A stretch of 64,000 nt of DNA from Pyrinomonadaceae bacterium (GTDB taxonomy: Bacteria > Acidobacteriota > Blastocatellia > Pyrinomonadales > Pyrinomonadaceae), in NCBI GenBank assembly GCA_014380365.1, contig JACMJZ010000025.1, positions 310,001-374,000 of the forward strand. Direction: 5' to 3'. The notes below the pieces were generated by a model. That model ran no database searches, had not been told where the DNA came from, and saw only the letters and a program-made list of their open reading frames with translations. The number at the start of each line of letters is the position of its first letter. Positions within the stretch are counted from its first letter, which is position 1. This document shows, one piece after another, positions 24,597 to 33,917 of the stretch. The position numbers were made by a program, and so were the translations under genes.

Positions 24597-24777
24597 GTGA
24601 AGTATGGGCGGATTGTTTTTTTGGTCGAAAACGCACCCGAGGGTGGATACACGGCACGTGCGCTCAGCGAGTCAATCTCACTGAGGCCGAGGATCTCACC
24701 AGTCTGCGCAATCAGGTGAAGGATGCAGTTGGTTGTCATTTTGAGGATGGACATTATCCCAGGGTAATCGATTTCAT
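24597..24777 (+). pseudogene. Frameshifted HicB-like (DUF1902-type) small protein gene
   Basis: From the GTG at 24597 the frame reads KYGRIVFLVENAPEGGYTAR and then ALSESIS. Further on, the sequence is in the +1 frame and reads TEAEDLTSLRNQVKDAVGCH followed by FEDGHYPRVIDF. Joined, they give the normal pattern of the small HicB-like family (G-G-Y-T-A-R-A-L then FTEAD-L). A single base is missing near 24678, where ATC TTC ACT would be expected and ATC TCACT is found. After that the second frame stays open to 24883 but is no longer family-like. So this is a decayed gene, or one with a sequencing error. Confidence 0.65.
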
Positions 24778-24857
24778 TTTGTGGCTTGAAAGGTCCTGCC
24801 GCTTAAACGGCGATCTAAAACGGCAGTCCGTAACCTTTAAGATACTCAATTGTCGTA

Positions 24858-25238
24858 ATGAAAAAGAAGCGTACAAAGAATAGGGCAAAAAGATTAGCCC
24901 GCGCTTTAGGCGCATGTAAGCGATGCGCACCATTGATTGCTCGCATAGGTCATGTTCAAGATCGCCTTGGTATTTGGAAGTCGCCATGTCCAGGATGCGG
25001 CCGTGATCTTCTGTTCGACAACGATAAGCACGGGGCAGACATAGATCTGCTAGTCCTATATATGCGCGTCTTATCTCCGACGGGGGATATATGTATGCAT
25101 TCATTCACTATTAAAGCTGACGGTGAAATAACAAGAGACGATCCTCCATGTGATTGCGGCAAGCCTCGGGTAACACTCGAACTGAATATCACAAAGGATG
25201 TGCCCTCATCAGGTGAAACTTCTTCAAGCCCAGCATGA
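24858..25238 (+). CDS. Hypothetical protein with several Cys pairs
   Basis: 126 residues, not recognised. A very basic start (KKKRTKNRAKRLARAL) is followed by possible zinc knuckles CKRC (about 20-23), CPGC (about 44-47) and CDC (about 97-99). The middle part (DLLVLYMRVLSPTGDICMHSF) looks folded. No clear ribosome-binding site precedes the ATG, and it overlaps the open tail of the upstream pseudogene. Moderate doubt whether it is expressed. Confidence 0.4.
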   Translation: MKKKRTKNRAKRLARALGACKRCAPLIARIGHVQDRLGIWKSPCPGCGRDLLFDNDKHGADIDLLVLYMRVLSPTGDICMHSFTIKADGEITRDDPPCDCGKPRVTLELNITKDVPSSGETSSSPA

Positions 25239-25307
25239 AATGTAAACGAGGACCTAAGAGATAGCACCGAAGAAGGTTCTAACAAGATTCTTGGGTGTCG
25301 TGGTGAA

Positions 25308-26399
25308 ATGCTGAAAGTAATCAATGTCGTCGGCGCGCGGCCAAACTTCATGAAGATCGCGCCAATTGTCGAAGCGATGCGGCGGCGCGAGCGAGAGTTT
25401 GCGCCGCTTGTCGTTCATACGGGCCAACACTACGACGCGGCAATGTCTGAAGCTTTCTTTCGCGACCTGGAATTGCCCGAGCCCGACGTCTATCTCGGTG
25501 TGGGCGCTGCTTCACACGCGGCGCAAACCGCCGCGGTCATGGAACGCTTCGAACCTGTCTTGCTTCAGGAAAAACCTGATTGGGTAATCGTTGTCGGCGA
25601 CGTGAATTCAACGCTCGGCTGCGCACTTGTTTGTTCCAAGCTCGGCGTGAAGGTGGCGCACGTGGAAGCGGGACTGCGCAGTCGCGACCGTACGATGCCG
25701 GAAGAAATCAATCGTCTCCTGACCGATCAGATCGCCGATTTACTTCTTACGCCTTCCGATGACGCCGACAAAAACCTGCTTGCCGAAGGAATTCCGCCGG
25801 AACGAATTCGACTGGTGGGCAACGTGATGATTGATTCACTCCTGAAGCATCTCCCACGAGCGAATCAAGCGACGATTAGAAAAGATCTTCGTCTAAAGGA
25901 GAAAGAGTATGCAGTGCTCACGCTGCATCGTCCTGCAAACGTCGATAATCCGGATATTTTCGCGCGCATCCTCAGCGCGCTGGAAACGATCGGACAGCGT
26001 CTGCCCATAGTTTTTCCTGTCCACCCGCGTACTCGAAGGACGATCTCTGAGTTGGGTTTTGCCGAGCGCGTGGCGGAATCAAAGAATCTGCGGCTGATAG
26101 ATCCGCTGGGTTATCTCGATTTTCTTCAGCTCTACAGCGGCGCATCCCTCGTGCTAACCGATTCAGGCGGCATCCAGGAGGAAACCACGGTGCTGGGCAT
26201 TCCCTGTCTGACGTTAAGGGAAAACACCGAGCGCCCAATTACCGTCACCCTCGGCACGAATAAGATTGTCGGCACCGACCCGGCAAAAATTGTTCGCGAA
26301 GCGATAGCAGCTCTGGATGAAAAATCGAAGGAGCCACATCGCATTCCTCCGCTTTGGGATGGCCATGCGGCGGTGCGGATTCTTGATGCCTTGGTCTAA
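25308..26399 (+). CDS. wecB: UDP-N-acetylglucosamine 2-epimerase, non-hydrolysing
   Basis: 363 residues. It interconverts UDP-GlcNAc and UDP-ManNAc. Family landmarks: GARPNFMKIAPIVEAM, HTGQHYDAAMSEAFF, VVGDVNSTLGCALV, KVAHVEAGLRSRDRTMPEE, LTLHRPANVDN, HPRTRRTI and TDSGGIQEETTVLGIPCLTL. The length is normal. Its stop is 2 bp from the heparinase-family start. With the UDP-sugar dehydrogenase upstream it could deliver UDP-ManNAc or UDP-ManNAcA to the polysaccharide pathway. The dehydrogenase-epimerase pairing is typical of enterobacterial-common-antigen-like and capsule loci. Confidence 0.95.
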   Translation: MLKVINVVGARPNFMKIAPIVEAMRRREREFAPLVVHTGQHYDAAMSEAFFRDLELPEPDVYLGVGAASHAAQTAAVMERFEPVLLQEKPDWVIVVGDVNSTLGCALVCSKLGVKVAHVEAGLRSRDRTMPEEINRLLTDQIADLLLTPSDDADKNLLAEGIPPERIRLVGNVMIDSLLKHLPRANQATIRKDLRLKEKEYAVLTLHRPANVDNPDIFARILSALETIGQRLPIVFPVHPRTRRTISELGFAERVAESKNLRLIDPLGYLDFLQLYSGASLVLTDSGGIQEETTVLGIPCLTLRENTERPITVTLGTNKIVGTDPAKIVREAIAALDEKSKEPHRIPPLWDGHAAVRILDALV

Positions 26400-26401
26400 T
26401 C

Positions 26402-28669
26402 ATGATGGGTGAACCGACCAAACCAGAAGACGGTTACCTTGATGGCAAAGCTGAGTCTAAGTCGATAGCTGGCGCCCCAACCCCCGGCTCCACCCAGCCA
26501 TCCTATGCGTCCCGGCTTTCATTTCTCGCTTCCGGAATTCGCAGCGTGTTTCGCGGAGAGATCAGCGCCAGTGCCGCCGCGCGCGAACTTATCCGCCGCG
26601 GGCGAGTTATCGTCACCCGGCGGAGCGAGCGCCGAATGCTCAATGAGCTTGACTCGCAAGCTGTAGAATTGCTGCCTCAGTTTCAAACGCTTTCCGCCGC
26701 GGAACTGCTAAGTCATTTTCGTGAACGAAGCGCTCCTGCGTTTTTGCCTGGAGTCGAACTCGACTCGACGGCCAGGCTTCAACAACAACTCTTTCCAGAC
26801 GAAACCCGGTCCTTGTTTGACACCGCTCGGTTGATTGCGCGCGGACATCGCTGGCCGCTGCTCGGTTTCGGTGAGCAGGACTTTGGTCAGGCAATAAACT
26901 GGAATCGCGATCCGCTTTCAGGAAGGCTCTGGCCGCTCGATTATCATGCCACCATTTCCCTCTGGCATGGCGATGGTTCCGATATCCGGGTGTTGTGGGA
27001 ACTCAATCGCCTGGGCCACTTGATAACCCTTGGCCGCGCCTATGCGCTCACCAAAGACGAAAAGTTTGCCGAAGAGTTTTTTAGTCAAGTCGAAAGCTGG
27101 CGGGAAGAGAATCCCGTCGGCCGCGGGGCGAATTGGGCGTGCGCAATGGAAGTTGCGTTGCGGGCCATGAACTTGTTGGCAGCATACTCGCTCTTCCGCA
27201 AGTCTCCAGGTCTTTCCGTAGCACGACTGTTCAGCTTGCTCACGATGTTTGACCAGCATGGCCGCCACATTCAACGTAATCTTGAGTTTTCAAACATCTC
27301 AACCAGCAATCACTATCTATCAGACGTCGTGGGGTTGTTATGGCTCGGGATCATGCTGCCCGAGTTGAGTGCGGCCGAGGAATGGCGGCGCTGGGCCATC
27401 GCGGAAATGCTGCGCGAGATGGACAAACAAATCCTGCCGGATGGTGCCGACTACGAGGCGTCCACCGGCTACCACCGTTTCGTGCTCGAGTTGTTTCTCT
27501 ATTCGTTCATTCTTTGTGACGCCAACGATATTGCGATCGAGGAGAAGTACTGGCAGAAGCTGCGCGCGATGTTTGTCTATGTCCGGGGAACGCTGCGGCC
27601 GGACGGTCGCGCGCCTTTGATTGGTGACACCGATGGCGGACAAGTTTTGCCGATTGTGAGTCGCACCGCGGACGATCATGCGTACCTGCTGGCTTTTGGC
27701 GCGGTGATCTTTGAGGACGCCAGTTTCAAACTTCCGGGCTTGCAGGCGACTGAAGAAATATTGTGGGCGCTCGGTGAGGATGGAGTGCGTAACTACGAAA
27801 GCCTATCCGTTTCCAATGAGCCAGTCCGGTCACAGGCTTTTCCTGACGCCGGAACCTACCTGCTCCGCGATGATGACAAGTATCTGTTGTTCAATCTGAG
27901 CGGCGCGGGCGGAAAGCGCCGAGGTTCTCACGGCCACAATGACGCTCTAAGCATAGAAGTCTCGGCCGGCGGCCGAGCGTTCATCGTCGATCCGGGCAGC
28001 TACGTTTACACCGCAGACCTACACCAGCGGCATCTTTTTCGTTCAACCGCCCACCATTCCACAATTCAGATCGACGCCGTCGACCAGAACACAACGAATG
28101 AACTGGCTCCGTTTGTAATCGGCGATGAGGCCCACCCGCGTTTGCTCGACTGGCAAACTACGCCGGAGCGCGATTATGTGCGAGCCGAGCATGCGGGCTA
28201 CGCGCGCCTCGGCCAATCGGTAACACACCGGCGGAGCGTCACGTTCGACAAAGCCGCCGGTTGGTGGCTCGTTGAAGACAAGATTCTTGGGACGGGTGAA
28301 CACACGATCGCGGTGCGGTTTCACTTCGACGCCGGACTCGATGTCGAAGCGCGCCATGAAAAGAGTGCAGATGGCAGCGGTCAGAGTATGGTGGTGGCGT
28401 GCGATAAGATGGCGGATGAAATGAGCGAGAATGCGGCGAGGCTTTTCGTCTGCGCGCTCGACTCGCAACAGCAGCCGCAATTGGAGCAACAGTTTACTTC
28501 GAAGCATTATGGCTCGAAGTTGCCATCAGTTTCCGCGTGCTGGTCAGTCACGGCGAGCCTGCCTTGCAAGTTCCGGTGGGCGATTGTGGCGGTGGGCGTG
28601 GGCGAAAGCGTAGAGGAGCGATTAAAGGTTGTCCAAAGTCCAAAGTCTACCTGTCCGCTAACAGGTTAG
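26402..28669 (+). CDS. Heparinase II/III-family protein
   Basis: 755 residues. An N-terminal alpha-toroid region (about residues 100-420; NWNRDPLSGRLWPLDYH, ISTSNHYLSDVVGLLWLG, GADYEASTGYHRFVLE) is followed by the heparinase II/III C-terminal sheet (GSHGHNDALSIEV, FIVDPGSYVYTAD, FRSTAHHSTIQID). Secreted homologues are polysaccharide lyases that cut uronic-acid glycosides. No clear signal peptide is seen here, so a role in polymer maturation or turnover within the locus is inferred. Such proteins recur next to asparagine-synthase-type genes in exopolysaccharide loci, as here. Likely translated together with wecB. Start at 26402 or 26405. Confidence 0.85.
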   Translation: MMGEPTKPEDGYLDGKAESKSIAGAPTPGSTQPSYASRLSFLASGIRSVFRGEISASAAARELIRRGRVIVTRRSERRMLNELDSQAVELLPQFQTLSAAELLSHFRERSAPAFLPGVELDSTARLQQQLFPDETRSLFDTARLIARGHRWPLLGFGEQDFGQAINWNRDPLSGRLWPLDYHATISLWHGDGSDIRVLWELNRLGHLITLGRAYALTKDEKFAEEFFSQVESWREENPVGRGANWACAMEVALRAMNLLAAYSLFRKSPGLSVARLFSLLTMFDQHGRHIQRNLEFSNISTSNHYLSDVVGLLWLGIMLPELSAAEEWRRWAIAEMLREMDKQILPDGADYEASTGYHRFVLELFLYSFILCDANDIAIEEKYWQKLRAMFVYVRGTLRPDGRAPLIGDTDGGQVLPIVSRTADDHAYLLAFGAVIFEDASFKLPGLQATEEILWALGEDGVRNYESLSVSNEPVRSQAFPDAGTYLLRDDDKYLLFNLSGAGGKRRGSHGHNDALSIEVSAGGRAFIVDPGSYVYTADLHQRHLFRSTAHHSTIQIDAVDQNTTNELAPFVIGDEAHPRLLDWQTTPERDYVRAEHAGYARLGQSVTHRRSVTFDKAAGWWLVEDKILGTGEHTIAVRFHFDAGLDVEARHEKSADGSGQSMVVACDKMADEMSENAARLFVCALDSQQQPQLEQQFTSKHYGSKLPSVSACWSVTASLPCKFRWAIVAVGVGESVEERLKVVQSPKSTCPLTG

Positions 28670-28722
28670 ACTTGGACTTTAGACGGAAGACTTTGGACTT
28701 TGGACCTTGGACTTTGGACTAA
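28631..28722. repeat. Heptamer and inverted repeat, GTCCAAA/TTTGGAC
   Basis: Tandem GTCCAAA units at 28631-28647 are mirrored by TTTGGAC units at 28689-28720. The gap between the heparinase and asnB genes can therefore fold into a hairpin. The 17-bp arms pair perfectly. Confidence 0.8.
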
Positions 28723-28726
28723 ACCG

Positions 28727-30661
28727 ATGTGTGGCATCTGCGGAATCTGGGAGTATGGCGCAACTGACGGGCGGGTTGAACTATCGCTCGTGGCCGCGAT
28801 GCGCGATGAGATGCTGCACCGCGGCCCCGATGATTCGGGCGAACTGAGTTTTGACGACGGCCGCGGCGGATTTGGTTTTCGCCGGCTATCGATAGTTGAT
28901 CTCTCGCCGGCTGGGCATCAGCCGATGCGCGGTTGCACCGATCGCGTCTGGTTGGTTTTCAATGGCGAGATTTACAATCACGCTGAGCTGCGCGAAGGCC
29001 TCGAGAAGCGGGGGCACGTTTATTCGTCGCGCACAGACTCCGAAACCATCCTTCACCTGTATGAAGAACAGGGCCTGGATTTCGTTAACGAGATTGAAGG
29101 CGACTACGCGATCTGCTTGTGGGAAGCCGCGCGCGAACGTCTGGTCCTGGTCCGCGACCGCATCGGCGTCAAACCGCTCTACTACCATCACCAAAACGGC
29201 CGTTTCATTTTCGCGTCTGAGATTAAGGCGATACTTAAACACCCCGCCGTCACAGCTGAGCTTGATGAAGAATCGCTCTACGACTACCTGACATTTCTGA
29301 CGACGCCCGCTCCGCGCACGCTTTTCAGCGGCATCCAGAAACTTCCCGCCGGTCACATGCTGGCCATTGATCGAAATGGCAAGATCGACGTGAAACAATA
29401 CTGGGACGCCTTGCCACCGGAAAACCAGCCGGCGATGACCGACCGCAGTCCCGAAGAACACCAGCGAGAGATACTCCGGCTCCTCCGAGATTCAATTCGC
29501 AAGCGAATGATGTCGGATGTCCCCTTCGGTGTATTTCTTTCCGGCGGAGTTGATTCATCGGCCAACGTGGCCTTGATGGCGGAGCTGATGTCGCAGCCGG
29601 TGCGAACGTTCACCGTCGGTTTCAAGGACAATCAGGACCTCAACGAATTGGATTCGGCGCGGGCGATTGCGAAACGTTTCGGCACTGACCATCACGAAGT
29701 GATCATCGGCCGCGAAGACATGGAAAAGTTTCTTCCTGATCTGATTTTTCATCAGGACGAACCGCTAGCCGATCCGGTCTGCGTTCCGCTCTATCACGTC
29801 TCCAAGCTCGCGCGGGAAACGGGGACGATCGTCGTGCAGACGGGCGAAGGCTCGGATGAGATTTTTGCGGGCTACGATTGGTTTGGTAAATACGCGCGCA
29901 TCAATGAACGGTTTTGGCGTCATGCCGAAAACCTCCCGGCCGCAGTGCGACGTATGGGGGCCGGCTTGGCCGGGCCGTTGATGGAGAGAACGCTAAACAA
30001 GCGTACCGCGGGCGAGATTGTGCGCAGGCTCGGCGCGGGGGAGGCGCTCTTCTGGGGCGGCGCGGTGGTTTACGACGAAGCGCTTAAGCTTCGTGTCTTC
30101 TCCGAGGAATTCAACGCGCGCGCGAATGGCCAGTCGTCCTACAGCATCGTCAGCGAGTATCTCGATCATGTAGCCGAGGTTCGGCCCGACTCGGATTTTG
30201 CCGCGCGGATGTCCTACCTCGAACTGAAGCTGCGGTTGCCCGAACTATTACTGATGCGGGTGGATAAGATGACGATGGCGACTTCGGTCGAGGCGCGCGT
30301 TCCGTTTCTCGATCACCATCTGGTCGAGTACGCGATGGGCCTGCCGGTGGATCTGAAGATTAAAGGAACGAGCGGCAAGCATATTCTGAAACAGGCCCTG
30401 GAACAGGTTCTACCGCACGAACTGCTTTACAGCCGGAAGCGCGGGTTTGGCGCGCCGATTCGCGAATGGTTTCGCGGCCCCGGCGGCGAGATGCTCAGCG
30501 GCATGATAATGAATTCCTCAATGCGGCGCCGCGATCTGTTTGATTACACGTTTATTGCGCGGCTGATGGATGAACACCGGAGCGGCAAACGCGATTGGAG
30601 TTTTCACCTGTGGGCGCTGCTAAACGTGAGCCTCTGGTACGAACGCTGGATTGATGCCTGA
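28727..30661 (+). CDS. asnB: Asparagine synthase-type amidotransferase 1
   Basis: 644 residues. The true start gives MCGICGIWEYG, exposing Cys2 as the glutaminase nucleophile after Met removal. Class II amidotransferase residues 1-220 include HRGPDDSG, FNGEIYNH and ASEIKAIL. The synthetase domain has the PP-loop FLSGGVDSS. Classical AsnB makes asparagine from aspartate and glutamine. Homologues inside polysaccharide loci often amidate uronic acids or other carboxyl groups, and with a heparinase-family gene upstream this is the likelier role here. A paralogue lies at 53656. Its stop codon is two bases before a palindromic repeat at a convergent junction. Confidence 0.9.
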   Translation: MCGICGIWEYGATDGRVELSLVAAMRDEMLHRGPDDSGELSFDDGRGGFGFRRLSIVDLSPAGHQPMRGCTDRVWLVFNGEIYNHAELREGLEKRGHVYSSRTDSETILHLYEEQGLDFVNEIEGDYAICLWEAARERLVLVRDRIGVKPLYYHHQNGRFIFASEIKAILKHPAVTAELDEESLYDYLTFLTTPAPRTLFSGIQKLPAGHMLAIDRNGKIDVKQYWDALPPENQPAMTDRSPEEHQREILRLLRDSIRKRMMSDVPFGVFLSGGVDSSANVALMAELMSQPVRTFTVGFKDNQDLNELDSARAIAKRFGTDHHEVIIGREDMEKFLPDLIFHQDEPLADPVCVPLYHVSKLARETGTIVVQTGEGSDEIFAGYDWFGKYARINERFWRHAENLPAAVRRMGAGLAGPLMERTLNKRTAGEIVRRLGAGEALFWGGAVVYDEALKLRVFSEEFNARANGQSSYSIVSEYLDHVAEVRPDSDFAARMSYLELKLRLPELLLMRVDKMTMATSVEARVPFLDHHLVEYAMGLPVDLKIKGTSGKHILKQALEQVLPHELLYSRKRGFGAPIREWFRGPGGEMLSGMIMNSSMRRRDLFDYTFIARLMDEHRSGKRDWSFHLWALLNVSLWYERWIDA

Positions 30662-30663
30662 TG

Positions 30664-30745
30664 TAACGCAAACTGTTAGTTTGCGAAAGGCACGTCGGCG
30701 CTCCCTTGAGTTTCAGCCTAATACGCAAACTAACAGTTTGCGTTA
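30664..30745. repeat. Paired CGCAAACT/AGTTTGCG palindromes at a convergent junction
   Basis: Two inverted copies, at 30664-30685 and 30723-30745, each a perfect CGCAAACT-GTT-AGTTTGCG hairpin with TAA at the outer edge. They lie between asnB (+) and the SDR gene (-). The stop codon of the SDR gene (30730-30732) lies inside the second copy, which also encodes its last residues (RNANC). A matching pair is found at 42000-42081. Confidence 0.9.
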
Positions 30746-31659
30746 CGCCAGCCGGCGACGCAGCTTGCCAACCCCTCAGCCAAAGGTCTTGGGTTCCAAT
30801 CGGGCAGAAGCGCGCGGAGCGCCGAACTATCCGCTTGCCAACGTTCGGGATCGCCGGCGCGTTCAACACCTCGACAACGAATCTCCTTCGCTGGCGCAAC
30901 CATTCTTCCCAACTGTTCCGCCAGATCGAGCACACTCGTTTCGACGCCGCTGCCAACATTCAGGACCTCAAAATGCCCGCATGGTCTTTCGCGAAACTGG
31001 CTTTCGCCAAGCGAAATCATTGCGCCGGCCATGTCTTGTGCATGCAAATAATCCCTTGTCTCCCTGCCCGTTCCCTGTAGCCAAACCACTTCGTGCTCAC
31101 CAGTAAACTGTCGATACAGTTCCCAGATGAGCAAGCGTCTTTGCTGTTCGCCAAACAACGAAAACAGCCGGCACACGACGATGCGTAGGCCAAAGCAGGT
31201 GGCATACTCGCGTCCCAAAAGTTCGCACGCAGCCTTATGAAACCCGTAAGGAGAGATCGGTTGAATTTCAGCCTTCTCACTAACCGGCAAATTCGCAACT
31301 TGTCCGTAGACTGCGCCGCTTGACGGAAATAGAATCAGCGGGTTTGTGCCCGAACGACGAATGCCGTCCAGAAGGTTAGCCCAGCTCAGCATCGAAGCAC
31401 GGAGGTCATCGAGTGGCGCCGCGAACGAAGCGCCTACCGAAGCGGTGCCGGCGGCGTGAACAACAACGTCCGGCGCGAACTTGCGAACAACCGGATCGAG
31501 ATCGGCGCTTACCACGTCGGCAGCTACGTAATCTCCGGTCCAGCCAGTATCAGCTTGCGTTGCCCGGCTGATGCCGAGCACTTGATGGCCCACCAGCATG
31601 CCCTCGCGTCCCACGCTGCCGCCTACAAACCCTCGGCTTCCTGTGATTAGCAGTTTCAC
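30730..31659 (-). CDS. NAD-dependent epimerase/dehydratase (extended SDR)
   Basis: 309 residues. The Rossmann motif TGSRGFVG is at the N-terminus, VVVHAAGTASVG and LFPSSGAVYG follow, and the active-site YGFHK (Tyr-x3-Lys) is intact. The best fit is a nucleotide-sugar 4-reductase/epimerase such as those acting on GDP-4-keto-6-deoxymannose or UDP-glucose, but the substrate is not certain. It is cotranslated with the GT2-GT4 gene upstream (ATGA overlap 31656-31659). Its C-terminus ends inside a palindromic repeat, which supplies the stop codon. Confidence 0.88.
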   Translation of the reverse strand: MKLLITGSRGFVGGSVGREGMLVGHQVLGISRATQADTGWTGDYVAADVVSADLDPVVRKFAPDVVVHAAGTASVGASFAAPLDDLRASMLSWANLLDGIRRSGTNPLILFPSSGAVYGQVANLPVSEKAEIQPISPYGFHKAACELLGREYATCFGLRIVVCRLFSLFGEQQRRLLIWELYRQFTGEHEVVWLQGTGRETRDYLHAQDMAGAMISLGESQFRERPCGHFEVLNVGSGVETSVLDLAEQLGRMVAPAKEIRCRGVERAGDPERWQADSSALRALLPDWNPRPLAEGLASCVAGWRNANC

Positions 31660-33917
31660 TTTTGACGTCTCACGCGGGCAGTTTCGCTGATTGAGTTGTT
31701 AATCGTCTCCCCAATCACAGCTGGCGTAAAGTTTTCCTCGACGTGGCGATGGCTATTGCCGGCTAACTTTTCCCACAGTTCTGCTTCGGAATACAGCTGC
31801 ACGATGGACGCGGCAAAATCTTCGGGTGCGTCGGCGATCATCGCGCTGAATGCGTGTCGCAGGCCAAAGCCTTCCGCTCCGATCGAGGTGACCACAACCG
31901 GCAATGCATATGACATTGCTTCGCCCACCTTTCCCTTGACGCCCGCGCCGAAACGCAGGGGAGCAATGAACACTCGGCAACTGTGCCATAGCGGTTCAAG
32001 GTCCGGGAGATAACCCGTTACATTCACGCGGTCTGAAGCATAAGCCAAAACTTCGGGCGGAGCATTATCGCCCACGATAAAGATGTGCGCATCAGGAAGA
32101 GACCTTTCCAAGAGAGGGAAAATTTCGCGCATAAAGAAATGGACCCCATCACGGTTTGGCGTATGGGCGAAGTTCCCGACAAAGAGTAGGTGACGTCGAT
32201 CCGCAAACGACTTGCCGCGACCGTGCAAAGCGTGAATTGTAGGAATTACCTCGAACCGCTTGCCGCCCACTTCACTCTCCATCACCCGCCTGTCTTCGGA
32301 GGAGTTGCACCAGATAAGATCGCTGGCCTGGGCCAATCGCGTTTCCAGGTCGCGGTAATGGAGCGCGGCCCGCTTCGTCTCTTTGTCGGTCGAGATCGCA
32401 GATTCGCGATCCAGGCGGATGAAATGGGCGTCGACCATGTCAAAGACCACCGCCACGCTTTGGTTGACGCGGCGAATGCGCGAAATCATTGCTTCGGCGA
32501 TTGTCGGCCGGCTTACGATCGCCGCTCGCACATCCCTGGTTTTTAGCAAACGCCGGTAGTCGACAGCATTGGCCGTTTCAATTCCTTCCTTCCAGAGGGC
32601 CTGCTCATATTCAATACCCCGAGGCCGATTAAAGGGGACAAACACTACGTGATAACGCCGCCGTAGCGCCTTCAGAATCATAAACATTCGCGCACTGCCG
32701 GCATCGCGGTCCGGACTCGGAATCCGCTCGTCAAACACGAGAATGGTTGGACCAAGTTTCTTGTGGACTGCTTTGTCAACTCGCTTCAAGTCTCTTGGAA
32801 AATGATCTTGCTCAAGCACGTCGCGCCACTTATCGAAGAACTTTGCGCGATTTACGATCTGGTACTGCTTCATGTCACGGTTAACATCTCTCCCTGCGGT
32901 GGCTCCTTCGTAGTGTACGACCCGTGACATTGGCTGATAGATAACTTTGAAGCCGAGCGACCGCACGCCGAAACAGAGATCAACATCTTCGTAGTAAGCC
33001 GGTGCGTAACGACGATCGAACCCGCCCAGCTCCTGGAAAAGATTAGAACTGATAAGCAGCGACGCAGCGGAGCAGTAGTCAACTTCGCGGGCGAAATTGA
33101 AGCGCAGGTCATCAGGAGAGCCGCCCCAGCCATAGTGATGCGCTTCGCCCCTCTGCCAGACAATGCTGCCGGCTTCCTGAATCGAGCCATCGGGATAAAG
33201 AAACATCGAACCAACTGCGCCAACCCCGGGATCTCTCTCAATAGTTTCCAATAGCTGCTGGAGCCAGCCTGACAAAACTTCCGTGTCGTTGTTTAGAAAG
33301 ACCAGATACTTTCCGCGCGCCGCGGCTGCACCCTGATTGCATGCGTCAACAAAACCACGGTTTTCTTCGTTTCGGATCACGCGGACAAAATTGCTGAAAC
33401 GTGATAGCAGCCGAGGCGTTTCGTCAGTAGAGGCGTTGTCTACGACGATTACTTCATTCTCTTCGAAGTCGATCTCCCCCAGCAGCGAGCGCAGACATCG
33501 AAAGGTGAACTCGGATTTATTGAAGACGGGAATGATGATTGAGGTTTTGATGACTACGGAGTCGCGCGCGGCTGCTGCTTGATGCAAAGCCGGATGATCC
33601 TCGAAGGCATGGAAATCAATTGCCGCGAGAGTGGGCGTTTCCAGAGAGTGAACTTTGGATTTCCGGCCCTGGATCCGGCGAAGGAAACTCACTAACCTGT
33701 CTAGCGTTCTTGACGAAGACGCATACAGCCCTCGCAGAAATAGTTTAGAGGAAAGCGACAGATTGTCCTGAAGGGTTTTTTTTAGGCGGCGCAATGGAGT
33801 TTCAGCCCTGCGTTTTCTTGTCTGACTCTGAGATTTGCCACTGCAGGAGCGGAGCAACAAGGCCGACGCGTTTATGCCTTTCGGCCAACGTGTCGTCTGC
33901 GGATTCGAAGACGTCAA
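31656..33917 (-). CDS. GT2-GT4 bidomain glycosyltransferase
   Basis: 753 residues, two glycosyltransferases in one chain. Residues about 125-360 are GT2 (SIIIPVFNKSEFTFRCLRSL, VVDNASTDETP, FLNNDTEVLSGWL, YYEDVDLCFGVR). Residues about 390-753 are GT4 (ILVFDERIPSPDRDAGSARM, LLFVGNFAHTPNRDGVHFF, APLRFGAGVKGKVGEAMSYALPVV). It would add two successive sugars to a lipid-linked glycan. The first 120 residues are basic and linker-like. With the given ATG it overlaps wzt by 116 bp. That is large, so a GTG or other start downstream is possible, although no later ATG precedes the GT2 domain. Confidence 0.85.
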   Translation of the reverse strand: MTSSNPQTTRWPKGINASALLLRSCSGKSQSQTRKRRAETPLRRLKKTLQDNLSLSSKLFLRGLYASSSRTLDRLVSFLRRIQGRKSKVHSLETPTLAAIDFHAFEDHPALHQAAAARDSVVIKTSIIIPVFNKSEFTFRCLRSLLGEIDFEENEVIVVDNASTDETPRLLSRFSNFVRVIRNEENRGFVDACNQGAAAARGKYLVFLNNDTEVLSGWLQQLLETIERDPGVGAVGSMFLYPDGSIQEAGSIVWQRGEAHHYGWGGSPDDLRFNFAREVDYCSAASLLISSNLFQELGGFDRRYAPAYYEDVDLCFGVRSLGFKVIYQPMSRVVHYEGATAGRDVNRDMKQYQIVNRAKFFDKWRDVLEQDHFPRDLKRVDKAVHKKLGPTILVFDERIPSPDRDAGSARMFMILKALRRRYHVVFVPFNRPRGIEYEQALWKEGIETANAVDYRRLLKTRDVRAAIVSRPTIAEAMISRIRRVNQSVAVVFDMVDAHFIRLDRESAISTDKETKRAALHYRDLETRLAQASDLIWCNSSEDRRVMESEVGGKRFEVIPTIHALHGRGKSFADRRHLLFVGNFAHTPNRDGVHFFMREIFPLLERSLPDAHIFIVGDNAPPEVLAYASDRVNVTGYLPDLEPLWHSCRVFIAPLRFGAGVKGKVGEAMSYALPVVVTSIGAEGFGLRHAFSAMIADAPEDFAASIVQLYSEAELWEKLAGNSHRHVEENFTPAVIGETINNSISETARVRRQK

